From positions 1 to 61,139 of the forward strand of contig CAUZWC010000001.1 of NCBI GenBank assembly GCA_963583595.1: a stretch of 61,139 bases of DNA, written 5' to 3'. This stretch comes from JABIRQ01 sp963583595 (lineage in GTDB: Bacteria; Pseudomonadota; Alphaproteobacteria; CADEGL01). This document shows, piece after piece, positions 17,009 to 26,759 of this stretch. Each line of letters opens with the position of its first letter. Within the stretch, counting starts at the first letter, position 1. A model generated the notes under the pieces. The model had not been told where the DNA came from and did not search any database. It worked only from the letters and a program-made list of their open reading frames with translations. The translations under genes and the position numbers were made by a program.

Positions 17009-20000
17009 CCGCCGCTCAGATGATCGCGGCCGATCCGGCCCATTCGGCCTGGGTCGGGGCCTCGGCAGGGACCGGCAAGACCAAGGTTCTGACCGACCGG
17101 GTGCTGCGCCTGATGCTGGCCGGCACCAAGCCCGAGGCGATTCTCTGCCTGACCTTCACCCGCGCGGCAGCCGCCGAGATGGCCGTGCGCCTCAACGACG
17201 TTCTGGCCGATTGGGCAACGGAGCCGGAAGCGGAGGTCGGCAACGCGCTGGCCGAGCTGACCGGCGAGACCCCCGACAATGCCCGGATCGATGCCGCCCG
17301 CCGCCTGTTCGCCCGGGTACTGGAGGCGCCGGGCGGCATCCGGATCCAGACCATCCACGCCTTCTGCCAATCCCTCCTGGCGCGCTTCCCCTTGGAGGCG
17401 GGGGTGCCGCCCCATTTCGAGGTCCTGGCGGAGCGCGAATCGCGCGAATTGTTGACCGGAATCGTGGCCGAACTACTGACCTGTGCCCGGCGCGCCGAGG
17501 ATGGGCTGGGGGCGGCTCTGGCGGTGATCGCGAGAGAACTTCAGGAACAGGCCTTCGACGACCTTCTTTCGGTGATCGTGCGCGAGCGGGCGCGCCTGCG
17601 CGCCCTGATCCGCGACCATGGCGGGCTGGACGGCGCCCGGGCGGCCCTGAGCGATGCGCTTGGCCTGCCGCCCGGTGCGACGGAAGAGGCCATCCTGGCC
17701 GAAGCCTGCCGCGATGCCGCCTTCGACCGCGCCGGTCTGGTCGCGGCGGCGGAAGCCCTGGCCGAAGGCGGCAAGTCGGATGCCGAGCGCGCAGACAAGA
17801 TAGCGGCTTTTCTCGCCCTCCCGGCCGATGACCGGCCCGGCGCGATGGCCGCCTATGCCGCAGCTTATCTGACCCAGAAGGGCGAGGCTCGGAAGACCCT
17901 CTCCACCAAGGCGGTGAAGGAGGCGCAACCCGGGACCGAGGATGTGCTGCTGCGGGAGGCCGAGCGCCTGATCGCCGTGGAAGAGCGCTGCCGGGCTGTG
18001 CGGGTCGTGGCGGCCACCGGCGCCTTGCTGGTCTTCGCCGACGCTCTGTTCGACGCCTATGACCGGCGCAAGGGTGCGCGCGCGCGGCTCGACTATGACG
18101 ATCTGATCCAGGGGGCTCTCGGCCTGCTGCGCTCGCCCGGCGCAGCGCCCTGGGTGCTCTACAAGCTCGATGGCGGCATCGACCATATCCTGGTCGACGA
18201 GGCCCAGGACACCAATCCGGCCCAATGGGAAGTCGTGCGTATCCTGAGCGCGGAATTCTTCGCCGGCGAGGGCGCGCGCGAACGGGTGCGCACGGTCTTC
18301 GCGGTGGGCGACGCCAAGCAGTCGATCTTCTCCTTCCAGGGCGCCGATCCCGAGGGTTTCGTCGCGATGCGGCGCTATTTCGCTCAGCGGGTGGCCGAGG
18401 CGGGGGCGGGTTTCGAGACGGTCGCGCTCGACCGCTCCTTCCGCTCGACCGATGCCGTGCTCGATGCCGTCGATCTGGTCTTCGCGCTGGAGCCGGCGCG
18501 CGACGGTGTGGCCGAGCCGGGCCAGGAGGTGCGCCACACCGCCCATCGCACCGGCCAGGCGGGGATGGTCGAGGTCTGGCCCTTGATTGGCCCGTGCGAG
18601 GCGGAGGAGCAGGCGCCCTGGTCCCTGCCCACCGCACTGCGCCCGGGGGACGCGCCTGCCGCGCGCCTGGCCCGGGTCATCGCCGACCGCATCGCCGATT
18701 GGATCAAGGCCGAGAAGCCGGGCGAGGAAGGCTGGCTGGATTCGCGCGACCGGGCCATGGCGCCGGGCGATGTCATGGTCCTGGTGCGCCGCCGCACCGC
18801 ATTCGTCGAGGAGCTCGTGCGCGCCCTCAAGGACCGCGAGGTGGCCGTGGCCGGGGTCGATCGGATGATCCTGACCAACCAGCTCGCCGTGCTCGACCTC
18901 GTCGCCCTGGGGCGCTTCCTGCTGCTGCCCGAGGACGACCTGACTCTCGCCACCGTGCTCAAGAGTCCCTTCATCGGCTTGGACGAGGAAACCCTGTTCC
19001 GTCTGGCCCATGGCCGGCCCGGCACCCTCTGGGCCGCCCTCCGTGCGGCCGCCGTCGCCGACCCGGCCGTAGCCGCCGCGCGCGACCGTCTGGAAGCCCT
19101 GCTCTCGGTCGTCGATTTCGAGCGGCCTTACGAACTCTACGCCGGGCTTCTCGCCCGGGGCGGGCGGCGCGCCCTGCTGCATCGCCTCGGGCCGGACGCG
19201 GCCGAGCCGGTGGACGAGTTCCTCGCCCTGGCGCTGGAGCATGAACAGGGCGAGTCCCCCAGCCTGGAGGGTTTCCTGCATTGGCTCGTCGCCGGGGAGA
19301 CCGAGGTCAAGCGCGAGCTGGGGCAAGGCGGCGACGCGGTCCGCATCATGACGGTCCACGGCGCCAAGGGATTGCAGGCTCCGGTCGTCATCCTGCCCGA
19401 TACGACGACCAAGCCGGTCCTGGACGATGCCCTGCTCTGGCCGGGCAATGTCGTCCTCTGGCCGCCCAAGCGCGCCGCCGAGGAAACCGTCTGCCGCGCC
19501 GCGCGGACCGAGTCGCGCGCCGCGCGCGACCGGGAATACCGCCGCCTGCTCTATGTCGCGATGACCCGGGCCGAGGACCGGCTGTATGTCTGCGGGTCGC
19601 ACGGCAAGACGGAGCCCCCGGCCGATTGCTGGTTCGAGCTGATCCGCGCGGGCCTGAATGAACATGCCGAGGCGGTCCATATCGACCTCGCGCAGGATTC
19701 GGCCGATGGCTGGGCCGGGCACGGGCTGCGCCTCGCCCGTAAGCAGCGCAGCGCGGCCAAGACCGACGATCGCGCCGGCCTCGCCCGTCTCGCGGCGCCG
19801 CCCCTGCCCGATTGGGCGACCCGCCCGCCGCCGCCCGAGCCGACTCCGCCGCGTCCCCTGGCACCCTCGCGGCCCAGCGAAGAAGATCCCCCCGTCTTCT
19901 CGCCGCTGGTCGGGGGCGACGAGGCGCGGTTCCGGCGCGGCCTCGTCGTCCATGCCCTGCTCCAACATCTGCCGGAACTGGACCCCCCGCGCCGCGCCGC

Positions 20001-20418
20001 TGCCTGCGCGGCCTATCTGGCTCGGCGGGTCCTCGATCTCGATCTGGAAACCCAGGCTGCTCTCGCGCGCGAGGTGCTGGCCGTGCTCGACGCGCCCGAA
20101 TTCGCGGCCCTCTTCGCCCCGGGCTCGCGCGCCGAGGCGGCCCTGGCCGGCAAGGTCGGCGACTCCGTGATTTCCGGCCAGGTCGATCGGATGGCGGTGA
20201 CCGATGACGCGGTGCTGATCGTTGATTACAAGACGAACCGCCCGCCGCCGCCCACGGTGGAGGGCGTGGCACCCCTCTATCTTCGCCAGATGGCGTCCTA
20301 TCGGGCCTTGTTGCAACGCATCTATCCTGAGCGGACCCTGCGCTGCGCCTTGCTTTGGACCGACGGGCCGCGCCTCATGGCTTTGCCGGACCGCTTGCTC
20401 GACCCGTGGATGCCTTGA
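17005..20418 (+). CDS. addA: Double-strand break repair helicase AddA
   Basis: UvrD/RecB-like helicase-nuclease of 1137 residues. Walker A is ASAGTGKTKVL near the N-terminus, followed by LCLTFTRAAAAEMAVRL (motif Ia region). Walker B is HILVDEAQDTNPAQWE, with GDAKQSIFSFQGA after it. MTVHGAKGLQAPVV and LLYVAMTRAEDRLYV are motifs V and VI. The C-terminal nuclease has SGQVDRMAV and VDYKTNRP. The start overlaps the addB stop. It acts with AddB to process double-strand ends for RecA loading. trxA follows after 118 bases. Confidence 0.94.
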   Translation: MTAAQMIAADPAHSAWVGASAGTGKTKVLTDRVLRLMLAGTKPEAILCLTFTRAAAAEMAVRLNDVLADWATEPEAEVGNALAELTGETPDNARIDAARRLFARVLEAPGGIRIQTIHAFCQSLLARFPLEAGVPPHFEVLAERESRELLTGIVAELLTCARRAEDGLGAALAVIARELQEQAFDDLLSVIVRERARLRALIRDHGGLDGARAALSDALGLPPGATEEAILAEACRDAAFDRAGLVAAAEALAEGGKSDAERADKIAAFLALPADDRPGAMAAYAAAYLTQKGEARKTLSTKAVKEAQPGTEDVLLREAERLIAVEERCRAVRVVAATGALLVFADALFDAYDRRKGARARLDYDDLIQGALGLLRSPGAAPWVLYKLDGGIDHILVDEAQDTNPAQWEVVRILSAEFFAGEGARERVRTVFAVGDAKQSIFSFQGADPEGFVAMRRYFAQRVAEAGAGFETVALDRSFRSTDAVLDAVDLVFALEPARDGVAEPGQEVRHTAHRTGQAGMVEVWPLIGPCEAEEQAPWSLPTALRPGDAPAARLARVIADRIADWIKAEKPGEEGWLDSRDRAMAPGDVMVLVRRRTAFVEELVRALKDREVAVAGVDRMILTNQLAVLDLVALGRFLLLPEDDLTLATVLKSPFIGLDEETLFRLAHGRPGTLWAALRAAAVADPAVAAARDRLEALLSVVDFERPYELYAGLLARGGRRALLHRLGPDAAEPVDEFLALALEHEQGESPSLEGFLHWLVAGETEVKRELGQGGDAVRIMTVHGAKGLQAPVVILPDTTTKPVLDDALLWPGNVVLWPPKRAAEETVCRAARTESRAARDREYRRLLYVAMTRAEDRLYVCGSHGKTEPPADCWFELIRAGLNEHAEAVHIDLAQDSADGWAGHGLRLARKQRSAAKTDDRAGLARLAAPPLPDWATRPPPPEPTPPRPLAPSRPSEEDPPVFSPLVGGDEARFRRGLVVHALLQHLPELDPPRRAAACAAYLARRVLDLDLETQAALAREVLAVLDAPEFAALFAPGSRAEAALAGKVGDSVISGQVDRMAVTDDAVLIVDYKTNRPPPPTVEGVAPLYLRQMASYRALLQRIYPERTLRCALLWTDGPRLMALPDRLLDPWMP

Positions 20419-20536
20419 CCGACCCCCCTTCGCTTCCTAGATTCGGCCTATCGCCATCCGGGCCCGACATGGGCCTCGGCGGACAGAATTTCGGCCCGGT
20501 AGATGGCCGTCCACACAGAGAAAGGGTTTTCGCAGG

Positions 20537-20857
20537 ATGGCCACGACCAAGGTAAGCGACGACAGTTTCGACACGGATGTGTTGAATTCGGGCAAAGCCG
20601 TGCTGGTCGATTTTTGGGCCGAATGGTGCGGCCCGTGCAAGCAGATCGCCCCGGCGCTAGAAGAGTTGGCCGCCGAAATGGGCGACCAGGTCATCGTCGC
20701 CAAACTCAATATCGACGAGAATCCCTCGACGCCCCAGAAATACGGCGTCCGCGGCATTCCGACTCTGATGATCTTCAAGGATGGCCAGGTCGCCTCTCAG
20801 AAGGTCGGCAGCCTGCCCAAGAGCAAGCTTTACGAATGGGTCAAATCGGTCGTGTGA
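20537..20857 (+). CDS. trxA: Thioredoxin
   Basis: Thioredoxin of 106 residues with the active site WCGPC (Cys31/Cys34) and the conserved cis-Pro segment GVRGIPTLMIFKDG. It is a cytosolic disulfide reductant for enzymes such as ribonucleotide reductase. CGCAGG lies directly before the ATG. It sits downstream of addA, as in many alphaproteobacteria, and is followed by a clear intrinsic terminator. Confidence 0.97.
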   Translation: MATTKVSDDSFDTDVLNSGKAVLVDFWAEWCGPCKQIAPALEELAAEMGDQVIVAKLNIDENPSTPQKYGVRGIPTLMIFKDGQVASQKVGSLPKSKLYEWVKSVV

Positions 20858-20880
20858 CGGCGCCGCCCTTCGACGAAATG

Positions 20881-20913
20881 GAAAGCCCCGCCAACTGGCG
20901 GGGCTTTCGTTTT
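20881..20913 (+). terminator. Intrinsic terminator after trxA, probably bidirectional
   Basis: A 12-bp perfect stem (GAAAGCCCCGCC / GGCGGGGCTTTC) with loop AACT is followed by GTTTT. Upstream A-residues make the reverse orientation workable too, which suits the convergent folC ending nine bases further on. Confidence 0.85.
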
Positions 20914-20921
20914 GGGTTGGC

Positions 20922-22217
20922 CTATCCTTGGATCGCGAGGATATGCCCGGCCAGATAGAGCGAGCCGCAGATCAACACTTTGCCCGGTGCCGCGCCGGGC
21001 CGGGCCAGATTCGCGAGCGCCGCCTCGGCCGATTCCGCCGTGACGGCCTCAAGGCCCGCGCGCCTGGCCGTCTCGGCCAGGCTGTCGGCGGATAGCGCGG
21101 CGGCGGTTTCGGGGATCGTGACGCAGTGGCAGGACCGGGCCAGCCCGGCGAATGGGCGCAGGAACCCGCCGGCATCCTTGGTGTCGAGCATGCCGACAAT
21201 CAGGTGCAGGGGACGGTCCATCCCGCGCTGGAGTTCCTCGGCCAGAACCTGCCCGGCATCGGCGTTATGGCCACCGTCGAGCCAGAGCTGCCAGCCCGTG
21301 GGCAGCAACGCGACCAGCGGTCCGGATTCCAGGCGTTGCAGGCGCGCGGGCCAGCGCGCTTCGGCGATGCCGCGCCGGATCGCCGGCTCCGGGATGGCCA
21401 ATCCGGCGGGCAGGCGCAGGGCGCAGGCCGTGGCCAGGGCGGCGTTGCCAAGCTGGTGGCGTCCGGCCAGGGAGGGCTGCGGCAGGGCGGTTTCCCGCCC
21501 GGCCTCTTGGTAGGCGAAGCCGTCGCCAGAATCACGCCAGGACCAGGCCTCGCCCTCGCAATCCAGGGGCGCGCCGATCGCCTCGGCGCGCGCCGCGATG
21601 ACCGATGCCGCTTCGGGTTTCTGGGCGGCGATCACCCCACGTACACCTGGTTTGAGGATACCCGCCTTCTCGCCGGCGATGGCGACCAGGGTTTCGCCCA
21701 GATACTGGACATGGTCCATGCCGATCGGAGTGATCGCGCAGAGCGCCGGCTGCGCGACGAGATTGGTCGCGTCCAAGCGGCCGCCGAGACCGGTTTCCAT
21801 CAGAAGGAGATCTGCGGGAATCCGCGAAAAAACCAGGAATGCGGCCGCCGTGGTGATTTCGAAAAAGGTGATCGGCGCACCGCCATTAGCCTCTTCGCAT
21901 TCCGCCAGCAGGACGGCTAGCGCCGGCTCGGCGATGGCCGCGCCGTCGAGGCGGATGCGTTCGTGAAAGCGCACCAGATGGGGCGAGGTGTACGTGTGCA
22001 CGCGATGGCCTGCGGCCCGGCCCATCGCCTCGAGATAGGCCAGGGTCGATCCCTTGCCGTTGGTGCCGGCGATATGGATCACCGGGGGAAGGCGCTCTTC
22101 CGGATGGTCGAGCCGCGCCATCAGTCGCATCACCCGGTCGAGCGACAGGTCGATCAGCTTGGGATGGAAGGCAAGCAGCCGCTCCAATATGGCGTCGCTG
22201 GGAAGCGTTTGGGTCAC
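20922..22217 (-). CDS. folC: Bifunctional folylpolyglutamate/dihydrofolate synthase
   Basis: Mur-ligase-fold enzyme of 431 residues that makes dihydrofolate from dihydropteroate and adds glutamates. The P-loop is IAGTNGKGST, followed by YTSPHLVRFHERI and FFEITTAAAF; HNADAGQVL lies in the C-terminal domain. It starts inside the accD stop (four-base overlap). The order trpF-trpB-trpA-accD-folC is a well-known alpha/beta/gammaproteobacterial block. Confidence 0.95.
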   Translation of the reverse strand: MTQTLPSDAILERLLAFHPKLIDLSLDRVMRLMARLDHPEERLPPVIHIAGTNGKGSTLAYLEAMGRAAGHRVHTYTSPHLVRFHERIRLDGAAIAEPALAVLLAECEEANGGAPITFFEITTAAAFLVFSRIPADLLLMETGLGGRLDATNLVAQPALCAITPIGMDHVQYLGETLVAIAGEKAGILKPGVRGVIAAQKPEAASVIAARAEAIGAPLDCEGEAWSWRDSGDGFAYQEAGRETALPQPSLAGRHQLGNAALATACALRLPAGLAIPEPAIRRGIAEARWPARLQRLESGPLVALLPTGWQLWLDGGHNADAGQVLAEELQRGMDRPLHLIVGMLDTKDAGGFLRPFAGLARSCHCVTIPETAAALSADSLAETARRAGLEAVTAESAEAALANLARPGAAPGKVLICGSLYLAGHILAIQG

Positions 22218-23200
22218 GCCCCCTTGGCGGGGCTTCCCTTGGGATCGGCGGCGGGCGCGGCCCGGGCGTCGGCCTTGTCCTGTGGGGCTTTGTCGGATGT
22301 CTCGTCGGCGGCTTCGCCGCGGCGCTCCAGGGGCACGAACTCGGCCTTCGGACGGGGGTGGCGGAGCAGGCCGATCAGGCTGATCAGGCGGTCGCGCAGG
22401 GCGCGGCGGTGGACCACCATGTCGACCATGCCGTGTTCGTGCAGGTATTCGGCCCGCTGGAAGCCGGTGGGCAGCTTTTCCCGGATGGTTTCCTGAATCA
22501 CCCGGGTCCCGGCGAAGCCAACGATCGCGCCGGGCTCGGCCAGGGCAATATCGCCCAGCATCGCGAAGGAGGCGGTGACCCCGCCAGTGGTCGGATCGGC
22601 CAGGACGACGATATAGGGCAGGCCCGCCTCGCGCACCTGCTGCACGCCGATCACCGTGCGCGGCAGCTGCATCAGGGACAGGATGCCCTCCTGCATGCGC
22701 GCGCCGCCCGAGGCGGGCACGACGATCAAGGGCGAGTCCTGCAGCACGGCCAGATTGGCGGCGGCGAGCAACCCCTCGCCCGCGGCCACGCCCATCGACC
22801 CGCCCATGAAGCCGAAATCGAAGGCCGCCACGACCGCCGGATGGCCGCCCATCGTGCCATGGCCGACCAGAACGGCATCGCGTCGGTCGTCCCCGTGGCG
22901 CGCGTCGCGCAGTCGCTCGCTATAGCGGCGGCGGTCCCGAAAGCGCAGCGGATCGGCGATCGTTTCCGGCAGTTCGATGGTCTGGAATGTGCCGTCGTCG
23001 AACAGCATGGCCAGTCGATCGGCGGCGGGCAGGCGCAGATGGTGGTCGCAATAGTGGCATACATGCAGATTGGCCGCGAGTTCGCGGTGGAACAGCATCT
23101 GCTCGCAATCGGGGCATTTGATCCAAAGATTGTCCGGGACGTCGGGCTTGATGCCCAGGGCTCGCAGCTTCGGTCGGACGAAATTGGTCAGCCAGCTCAT
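22214..23200 (-). CDS. accD: Acetyl-CoA carboxylase carboxyltransferase subunit beta
   Basis: Beta subunit of the carboxyltransferase that makes malonyl-CoA for fatty acid synthesis; the partner AccA is not in the window. The N-terminal zinc ribbon has C29, C32, C48 and C51. The crotonase-like core contains SGGARMQEGILSLMQ and DPTTGGVTASFA. The 328-residue length includes a charged Ala/Asp/Lys-rich tail of about 35 residues that is not part of the fold. trpA ends six bases upstream. Confidence 0.96.
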   Translation of the reverse strand: MSWLTNFVRPKLRALGIKPDVPDNLWIKCPDCEQMLFHRELAANLHVCHYCDHHLRLPAADRLAMLFDDGTFQTIELPETIADPLRFRDRRRYSERLRDARHGDDRRDAVLVGHGTMGGHPAVVAAFDFGFMGGSMGVAAGEGLLAAANLAVLQDSPLIVVPASGGARMQEGILSLMQLPRTVIGVQQVREAGLPYIVVLADPTTGGVTASFAMLGDIALAEPGAIVGFAGTRVIQETIREKLPTGFQRAEYLHEHGMVDMVVHRRALRDRLISLIGLLRHPRPKAEFVPLERRGEAADETSDKAPQDKADARAAPAADPKGSPAKGA

Positions 23201-23206
23201 ATCGTT

Positions 23207-24037
23207 TTACCCTCGGCCTCTTACGCCATCCGCCAGTTCGCTCACGAAGCCGAGGACATCCGGGACCATCGAGGCGTTGGGCCGTCCGTTGGCATCGAGG
23301 CCCACAGTGATCCGGTCGACAATGGCGGAGCCGATCACCGCGCCGTCCGCGATGCGCGAAATCGCGCCCGCCTGTTCCGGCGTCTTGATGCCGAAGCCGA
23401 CGACGAGAGGCAAGTCGGTCCCGGCGCGCAGGCGCGCGACCGCGTCGCGCACCGTGTCCTCGCCTGCCGAACGCGTGCCGGTGATGCCCAGGATCGAGAC
23501 GTAGTAGATGAAGCCGGAAGCCGACCGCAGGATCGTGGGCAGGCGGCCCGCATCGCTGGTCGGTGTCGCCAGGCGCACGAAGGAGAGGCCCGCGGCCTCT
23601 GCCGCCGGGCGCAGTTCGTCGTCTTCCTCGGGCGGCAGATCGACGACGATCATGCCGTCGACCCCGGCCGCCGCGGCGTTGCGCACGAAACCCTCGGCGC
23701 CATAGCTGTAAATCGGGTTGAAATAGCCCATCAGAACCAGGGGCGTGTCGGCGTCGCTATCGCGGAACGCGCGGGCCAATTCCAGGGTCCGCTTCAGGCT
23801 GGCCCCGGCGGCGAGCGCCCGCAGGCTGGCTTTCTGGATCGAGGGGCCGTCCGCCATCGGGTCGGAAAAGGGCATGCCCAGTTCGACGATATCCGCGCCC
23901 GCGCCCGGCAGGCCCGCCAGCAGGAGGCGCGAGGTTTCGTGATCCGGATAGCCCGCCGTGACGAAGGTGACCAGGGCGCCGCGCCCCTCGGCCTTCAGGG
24001 CGGCGAAACGCCGCTCGATACGACCCGGGCCGCTCAC
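23207..24037 (-). CDS. trpA: Tryptophan synthase alpha chain
   Basis: Cleaves indole-glycerol phosphate to indole and glyceraldehyde-3-phosphate inside the TrpAB complex. The protein is 276 residues. The catalytic residues are E52 in VELGMPFSDP and D63 in MADGPSIQ; YFNPIYSYG and GFGIKTPEQ (phosphate binding) are present. I start at the GTG at 24037 that overlaps the trpB stop (GTGA), because the longer frame only reads trpB out of register. Confidence 0.96.
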   Translation of the reverse strand: MSGPGRIERRFAALKAEGRGALVTFVTAGYPDHETSRLLLAGLPGAGADIVELGMPFSDPMADGPSIQKASLRALAAGASLKRTLELARAFRDSDADTPLVLMGYFNPIYSYGAEGFVRNAAAAGVDGMIVVDLPPEEDDELRPAAEAAGLSFVRLATPTSDAGRLPTILRSASGFIYYVSILGITGTRSAGEDTVRDAVARLRAGTDLPLVVGFGIKTPEQAGAISRIADGAVIGSAIVDRITVGLDANGRPNASMVPDVLGFVSELADGVRGRG

Positions 24038-25245
24038 AACGCGATCTTGAGATGTTCGGCGACGGTAAAGATGTCCTTGTCGCCCCGCCCGCACATGTTC
24101 ATCACCAGAATATGGTCCTTGGGCAGACCCGGCGCGATCTCGATGACATGGGCCAGGGCATGGGCTGGCTCGAGCGCCGGGATGATGCCTTCGAGGCGGG
24201 AGCAGAGCTGGAAGGCCTCGAGCGCGGCCTTGTCGGTCGCGGAGACGTATTTCACCCGGCCGATATCGTGCAGCCAGGAATGCTCCGGCCCGATGCCCGG
24301 ATAGTCGAGCCCGGCCGAGATCGAATGGGCCTCCTGGATCTGGCCGTCCTCGGTCTGCAGCAGATAGGTCCGGTTGCCGTGCAGCACGCCGGGGCGGCCG
24401 CCGGTCAAGGAGGCGGCATGCTTGTCGGTGTCCAGGCCCAGCCCCGCGGCCTCGACCCCGTGGATAGCCACATCGGTGTCGTCGAGGAAGGGGTGGAACA
24501 GGCCCAGGGCGTTCGATCCGCCGCCGATGCAGGCGACCAGGGTGTCGGGCAGGCGGCCCTCCGCCTCCATGATCTGCTCGCGCGTCTCGCGCCCGATGAT
24601 CGATTGGAAATCGCGCACCATCGCCGGATAGGGGTGGGGCCCCGCCGCCGTGCCGATGATGTAGAAGGTCTCCTCGACCGTGGCAACCCAGTCGCGCAAG
24701 GCCTCGTTCATCGCATCCTTGAGGGATTTGGAGCCGCTTTCGACGGCCACGACCTCGGCCCCCAGCAACTTCATGCGGAACACGTTCGGCGCCTGGCGCT
24801 CGATATCCTTCGAGCCCATGTAGACGACGCAGGGCAGGCCGAACAGGGCGCAGACCGTGGCGGCTGCCACGCCGTGCTGGCCCGCGCCAGTTTCCGCGAT
24901 GATGCGTTTCTTGCCCATGCGCCGGGCGACCAGGATCTGGCCCAGGCAATTGTTGATCTTGTGGGAGCCGGTGTGGTTCAGCTCGTCGCGCTTGAAGTAG
25001 ATCTTGGCGCCGCCGAGATGCGCGGTCAGGCGCTCGGCAAAGAACAGCGGGCTCGGCCGGCCGACATAATGCTTGAGGTAATAGTCGTATTCCGATCTGA
25101 AGGCCGGATCGGCCTTGGCGGTGTTATAGGCCGTTTCCAGTTCCAGGATCAGCGGCATCAGGGTTTCGGCGACATAGCGCCCGCCGAACAGGCCGAAATG
25201 GCCCCGTTCGTCCGGTCCGCCGCGAAATGTATTGACCTGGGTCAT
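24034..25245 (-). CDS. trpB: Tryptophan synthase beta chain
   Basis: PLP enzyme of 403 residues that condenses indole and serine to tryptophan. The PLP lysine is K96 in the HTGSHKINN motif; the phosphate-binding CIGGGSNALG and AGLDYPGIGPEH are intact. It is the standard TrpB1 type that pairs with TrpA. It overlaps trpA by four bases. trpF lies 117 bases upstream in the same direction. Confidence 0.97.
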   Translation of the reverse strand: MTQVNTFRGGPDERGHFGLFGGRYVAETLMPLILELETAYNTAKADPAFRSEYDYYLKHYVGRPSPLFFAERLTAHLGGAKIYFKRDELNHTGSHKINNCLGQILVARRMGKKRIIAETGAGQHGVAAATVCALFGLPCVVYMGSKDIERQAPNVFRMKLLGAEVVAVESGSKSLKDAMNEALRDWVATVEETFYIIGTAAGPHPYPAMVRDFQSIIGRETREQIMEAEGRLPDTLVACIGGGSNALGLFHPFLDDTDVAIHGVEAAGLGLDTDKHAASLTGGRPGVLHGNRTYLLQTEDGQIQEAHSISAGLDYPGIGPEHSWLHDIGRVKYVSATDKAALEAFQLCSRLEGIIPALEPAHALAHVIEIAPGLPKDHILVMNMCGRGDKDIFTVAEHLKIAL

Positions 25246-25362
25246 GCCGTTTCGTCGTCCTGGCCGTAATGGTGCACGTGCGTTGGGAATAAATCAGGCG
25301 GCGCGGCGGAGGTCAAAGACCTTCCCATTCGGCCCCTATCCTGCGGGTCCCCGGCGCCGCGT

Positions 25363-26010
25363 CTAAATCCGCCCCGCGGTCTTGAGAAAGGCGCGAATCT
25401 TCTCCGGATCCTTGCGTCCCGGCCGCGCCTCGACCCCCGACGAGACATCGACCGCCCGCGCGCCGCTGATGCGCACCGCCTCGGCCAGGTTCTCCGGATC
25501 GAGGCCGCCCGACAGCATCCAGGGGCAGGGCAGATCGAGCCCGTCCAGGAGGCGCCAGTCGAAGGACAGGGCGTTGCCGCCGGGCAGGGCGTCGGGCATG
25601 GATTTCGGCGCCTTGGCGTCGAACAGGATCCAATCGGCTTGGCCGATAAAGGGCCGTGCTGCCTTCAGGTCGGCCTTTTCGGCCACCTTCACGGCCTTCA
25701 TCACGGGCAGGCCGAACAGCGCTTTGGCCTGCCCGACGCGCTCCGGCGTCTCGGCGCCATGAAATTGCAGCAGGTCCAGGCGGACATGGGAAAGGGTCTC
25801 GGCGATGGCGCGGTCGTCGACATCGACGAAGAGTCCGACACGTTTGATGCCGGGGGCCAAGGAGGCGGTCAGCCGCGCGCCCTCCGCCGGCGCTACATAG
25901 CGCGGCGAGCGGTCATAGAAAACGAGGCCGACCATGGCCGTGCCTCCCGCCTCGGCGGCGGCGACGCCATCGGCCGCGTTGAGCCCGCATATCTTGGCCT
26001 GGATGCGCAT
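25363..26010 (-). CDS. trpF: Phosphoribosylanthranilate isomerase
   Basis: TIM-barrel isomerase of 215 residues in tryptophan synthesis. The N-terminal KICGLN carries the catalytic Cys, and LLQFHGAE and ILFDAK are family blocks. The ATG at 26010 gives the normal N-terminus MRIQAKICG; the open frame beyond it lacks family similarity and overlaps pyrF. It follows pyrF by ten bases, so the two are probably co-transcribed. Confidence 0.95.
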   Translation of the reverse strand: MRIQAKICGLNAADGVAAAEAGGTAMVGLVFYDRSPRYVAPAEGARLTASLAPGIKRVGLFVDVDDRAIAETLSHVRLDLLQFHGAETPERVGQAKALFGLPVMKAVKVAEKADLKAARPFIGQADWILFDAKAPKSMPDALPGGNALSFDWRLLDGLDLPCPWMLSGGLDPENLAEAVRISGARAVDVSSGVEARPGRKDPEKIRAFLKTAGRI

Positions 26011-26020
26011 AGGCGGAGAT

Positions 26021-26749
26021 TTAGGCTTCCGCCATCCCCTTGGCAATGTCCCAGGCCGCCGCGGCGGGATCGGGCGCGCGGGTGATCGGCCGTCCGATGA
26101 CGAGGATATCGGCACCGGCCGCGATGGCGTCCTTCGGGGTCATCACCCGCTTCTGGTCGTCGGCCGCGCTGCCGGGCGGGCGCACGCCGGGCACGACCAG
26201 CAGGAAATCCCGGCCCAGTTCGGCGCGCAGAACGGCAGCTTCCAGGGGCGAGCAGACCGCGCCGTCCGCCCCGCTGTCGTGCGCCAGACGGGCGAGGCGC
26301 AGGACCTGGTCGGCTGCCGGAGGGCGTTGGCCGACCTTCTGGAGATCTTCGTCTCCCAGGCTGGTCAGCACGGTCACGGCGATCACGCGCGGGCGATTTG
26401 CTCCGCCGGCCTCCTCCGCCGCCCGCCGCGCGGCCTCGATCATCGCGGGTCCGCCGCCGGCATGAATAGTGATCAGTTCCGGCTCCAGCGCGCAAACGGC
26501 CTGGACCGCGCCGGCGACGGTGTTGGGAATGTCGTGGAACTTGAGATCGAGGAACAGGCGCTGATCTTCGGTCCGGGCCGCACGCACGGCGTCGGGGCCG
26601 TTGGCGACGAAGAATTCGAGGCCCAGCTTGATGCCGCCAACCGTGCCGCCCAGGGCCTGGCACAGGGCGCTCGCGGCCCGCGGGTCCGGGGTGTCGACCG
26701 CGGCGAAGATACGCGCGGCGGCGTCGCCCAACGTCATGAGGGACGTCAT
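26021..26749 (-). CDS. pyrF: Orotidine 5'-phosphate decarboxylase
   Basis: Makes UMP from OMP. The protein is 242 residues with the catalytic Asp-Lys-Asp array LDLKFHDI (D68, K70, D73), and VVPGVRPPG and VIGRPITRAPDP as phosphate-binding loops. The ATG at 26749 is chosen by family length; a longer frame reads into the upstream gene. It lies ten bases after the LapA-domain gene stop and just before trpF. Confidence 0.95.
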   Translation of the reverse strand: MTSLMTLGDAAARIFAAVDTPDPRAASALCQALGGTVGGIKLGLEFFVANGPDAVRAARTEDQRLFLDLKFHDIPNTVAGAVQAVCALEPELITIHAGGGPAMIEAARRAAEEAGGANRPRVIAVTVLTSLGDEDLQKVGQRPPAADQVLRLARLAHDSGADGAVCSPLEAAVLRAELGRDFLLVVPGVRPPGSAADDQKRVMTPKDAIAAGADILVIGRPITRAPDPAAAAWDIAKGMAEA

Positions 26750-26759
26750 CGGCGGGCGG

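Noticed and set aside
23207..24949. Fused 580-residue TrpA
   Set aside because: The first 304 codons are an out-of-frame reading of trpB; true TrpA begins at the GTG overlapping the trpB stop.
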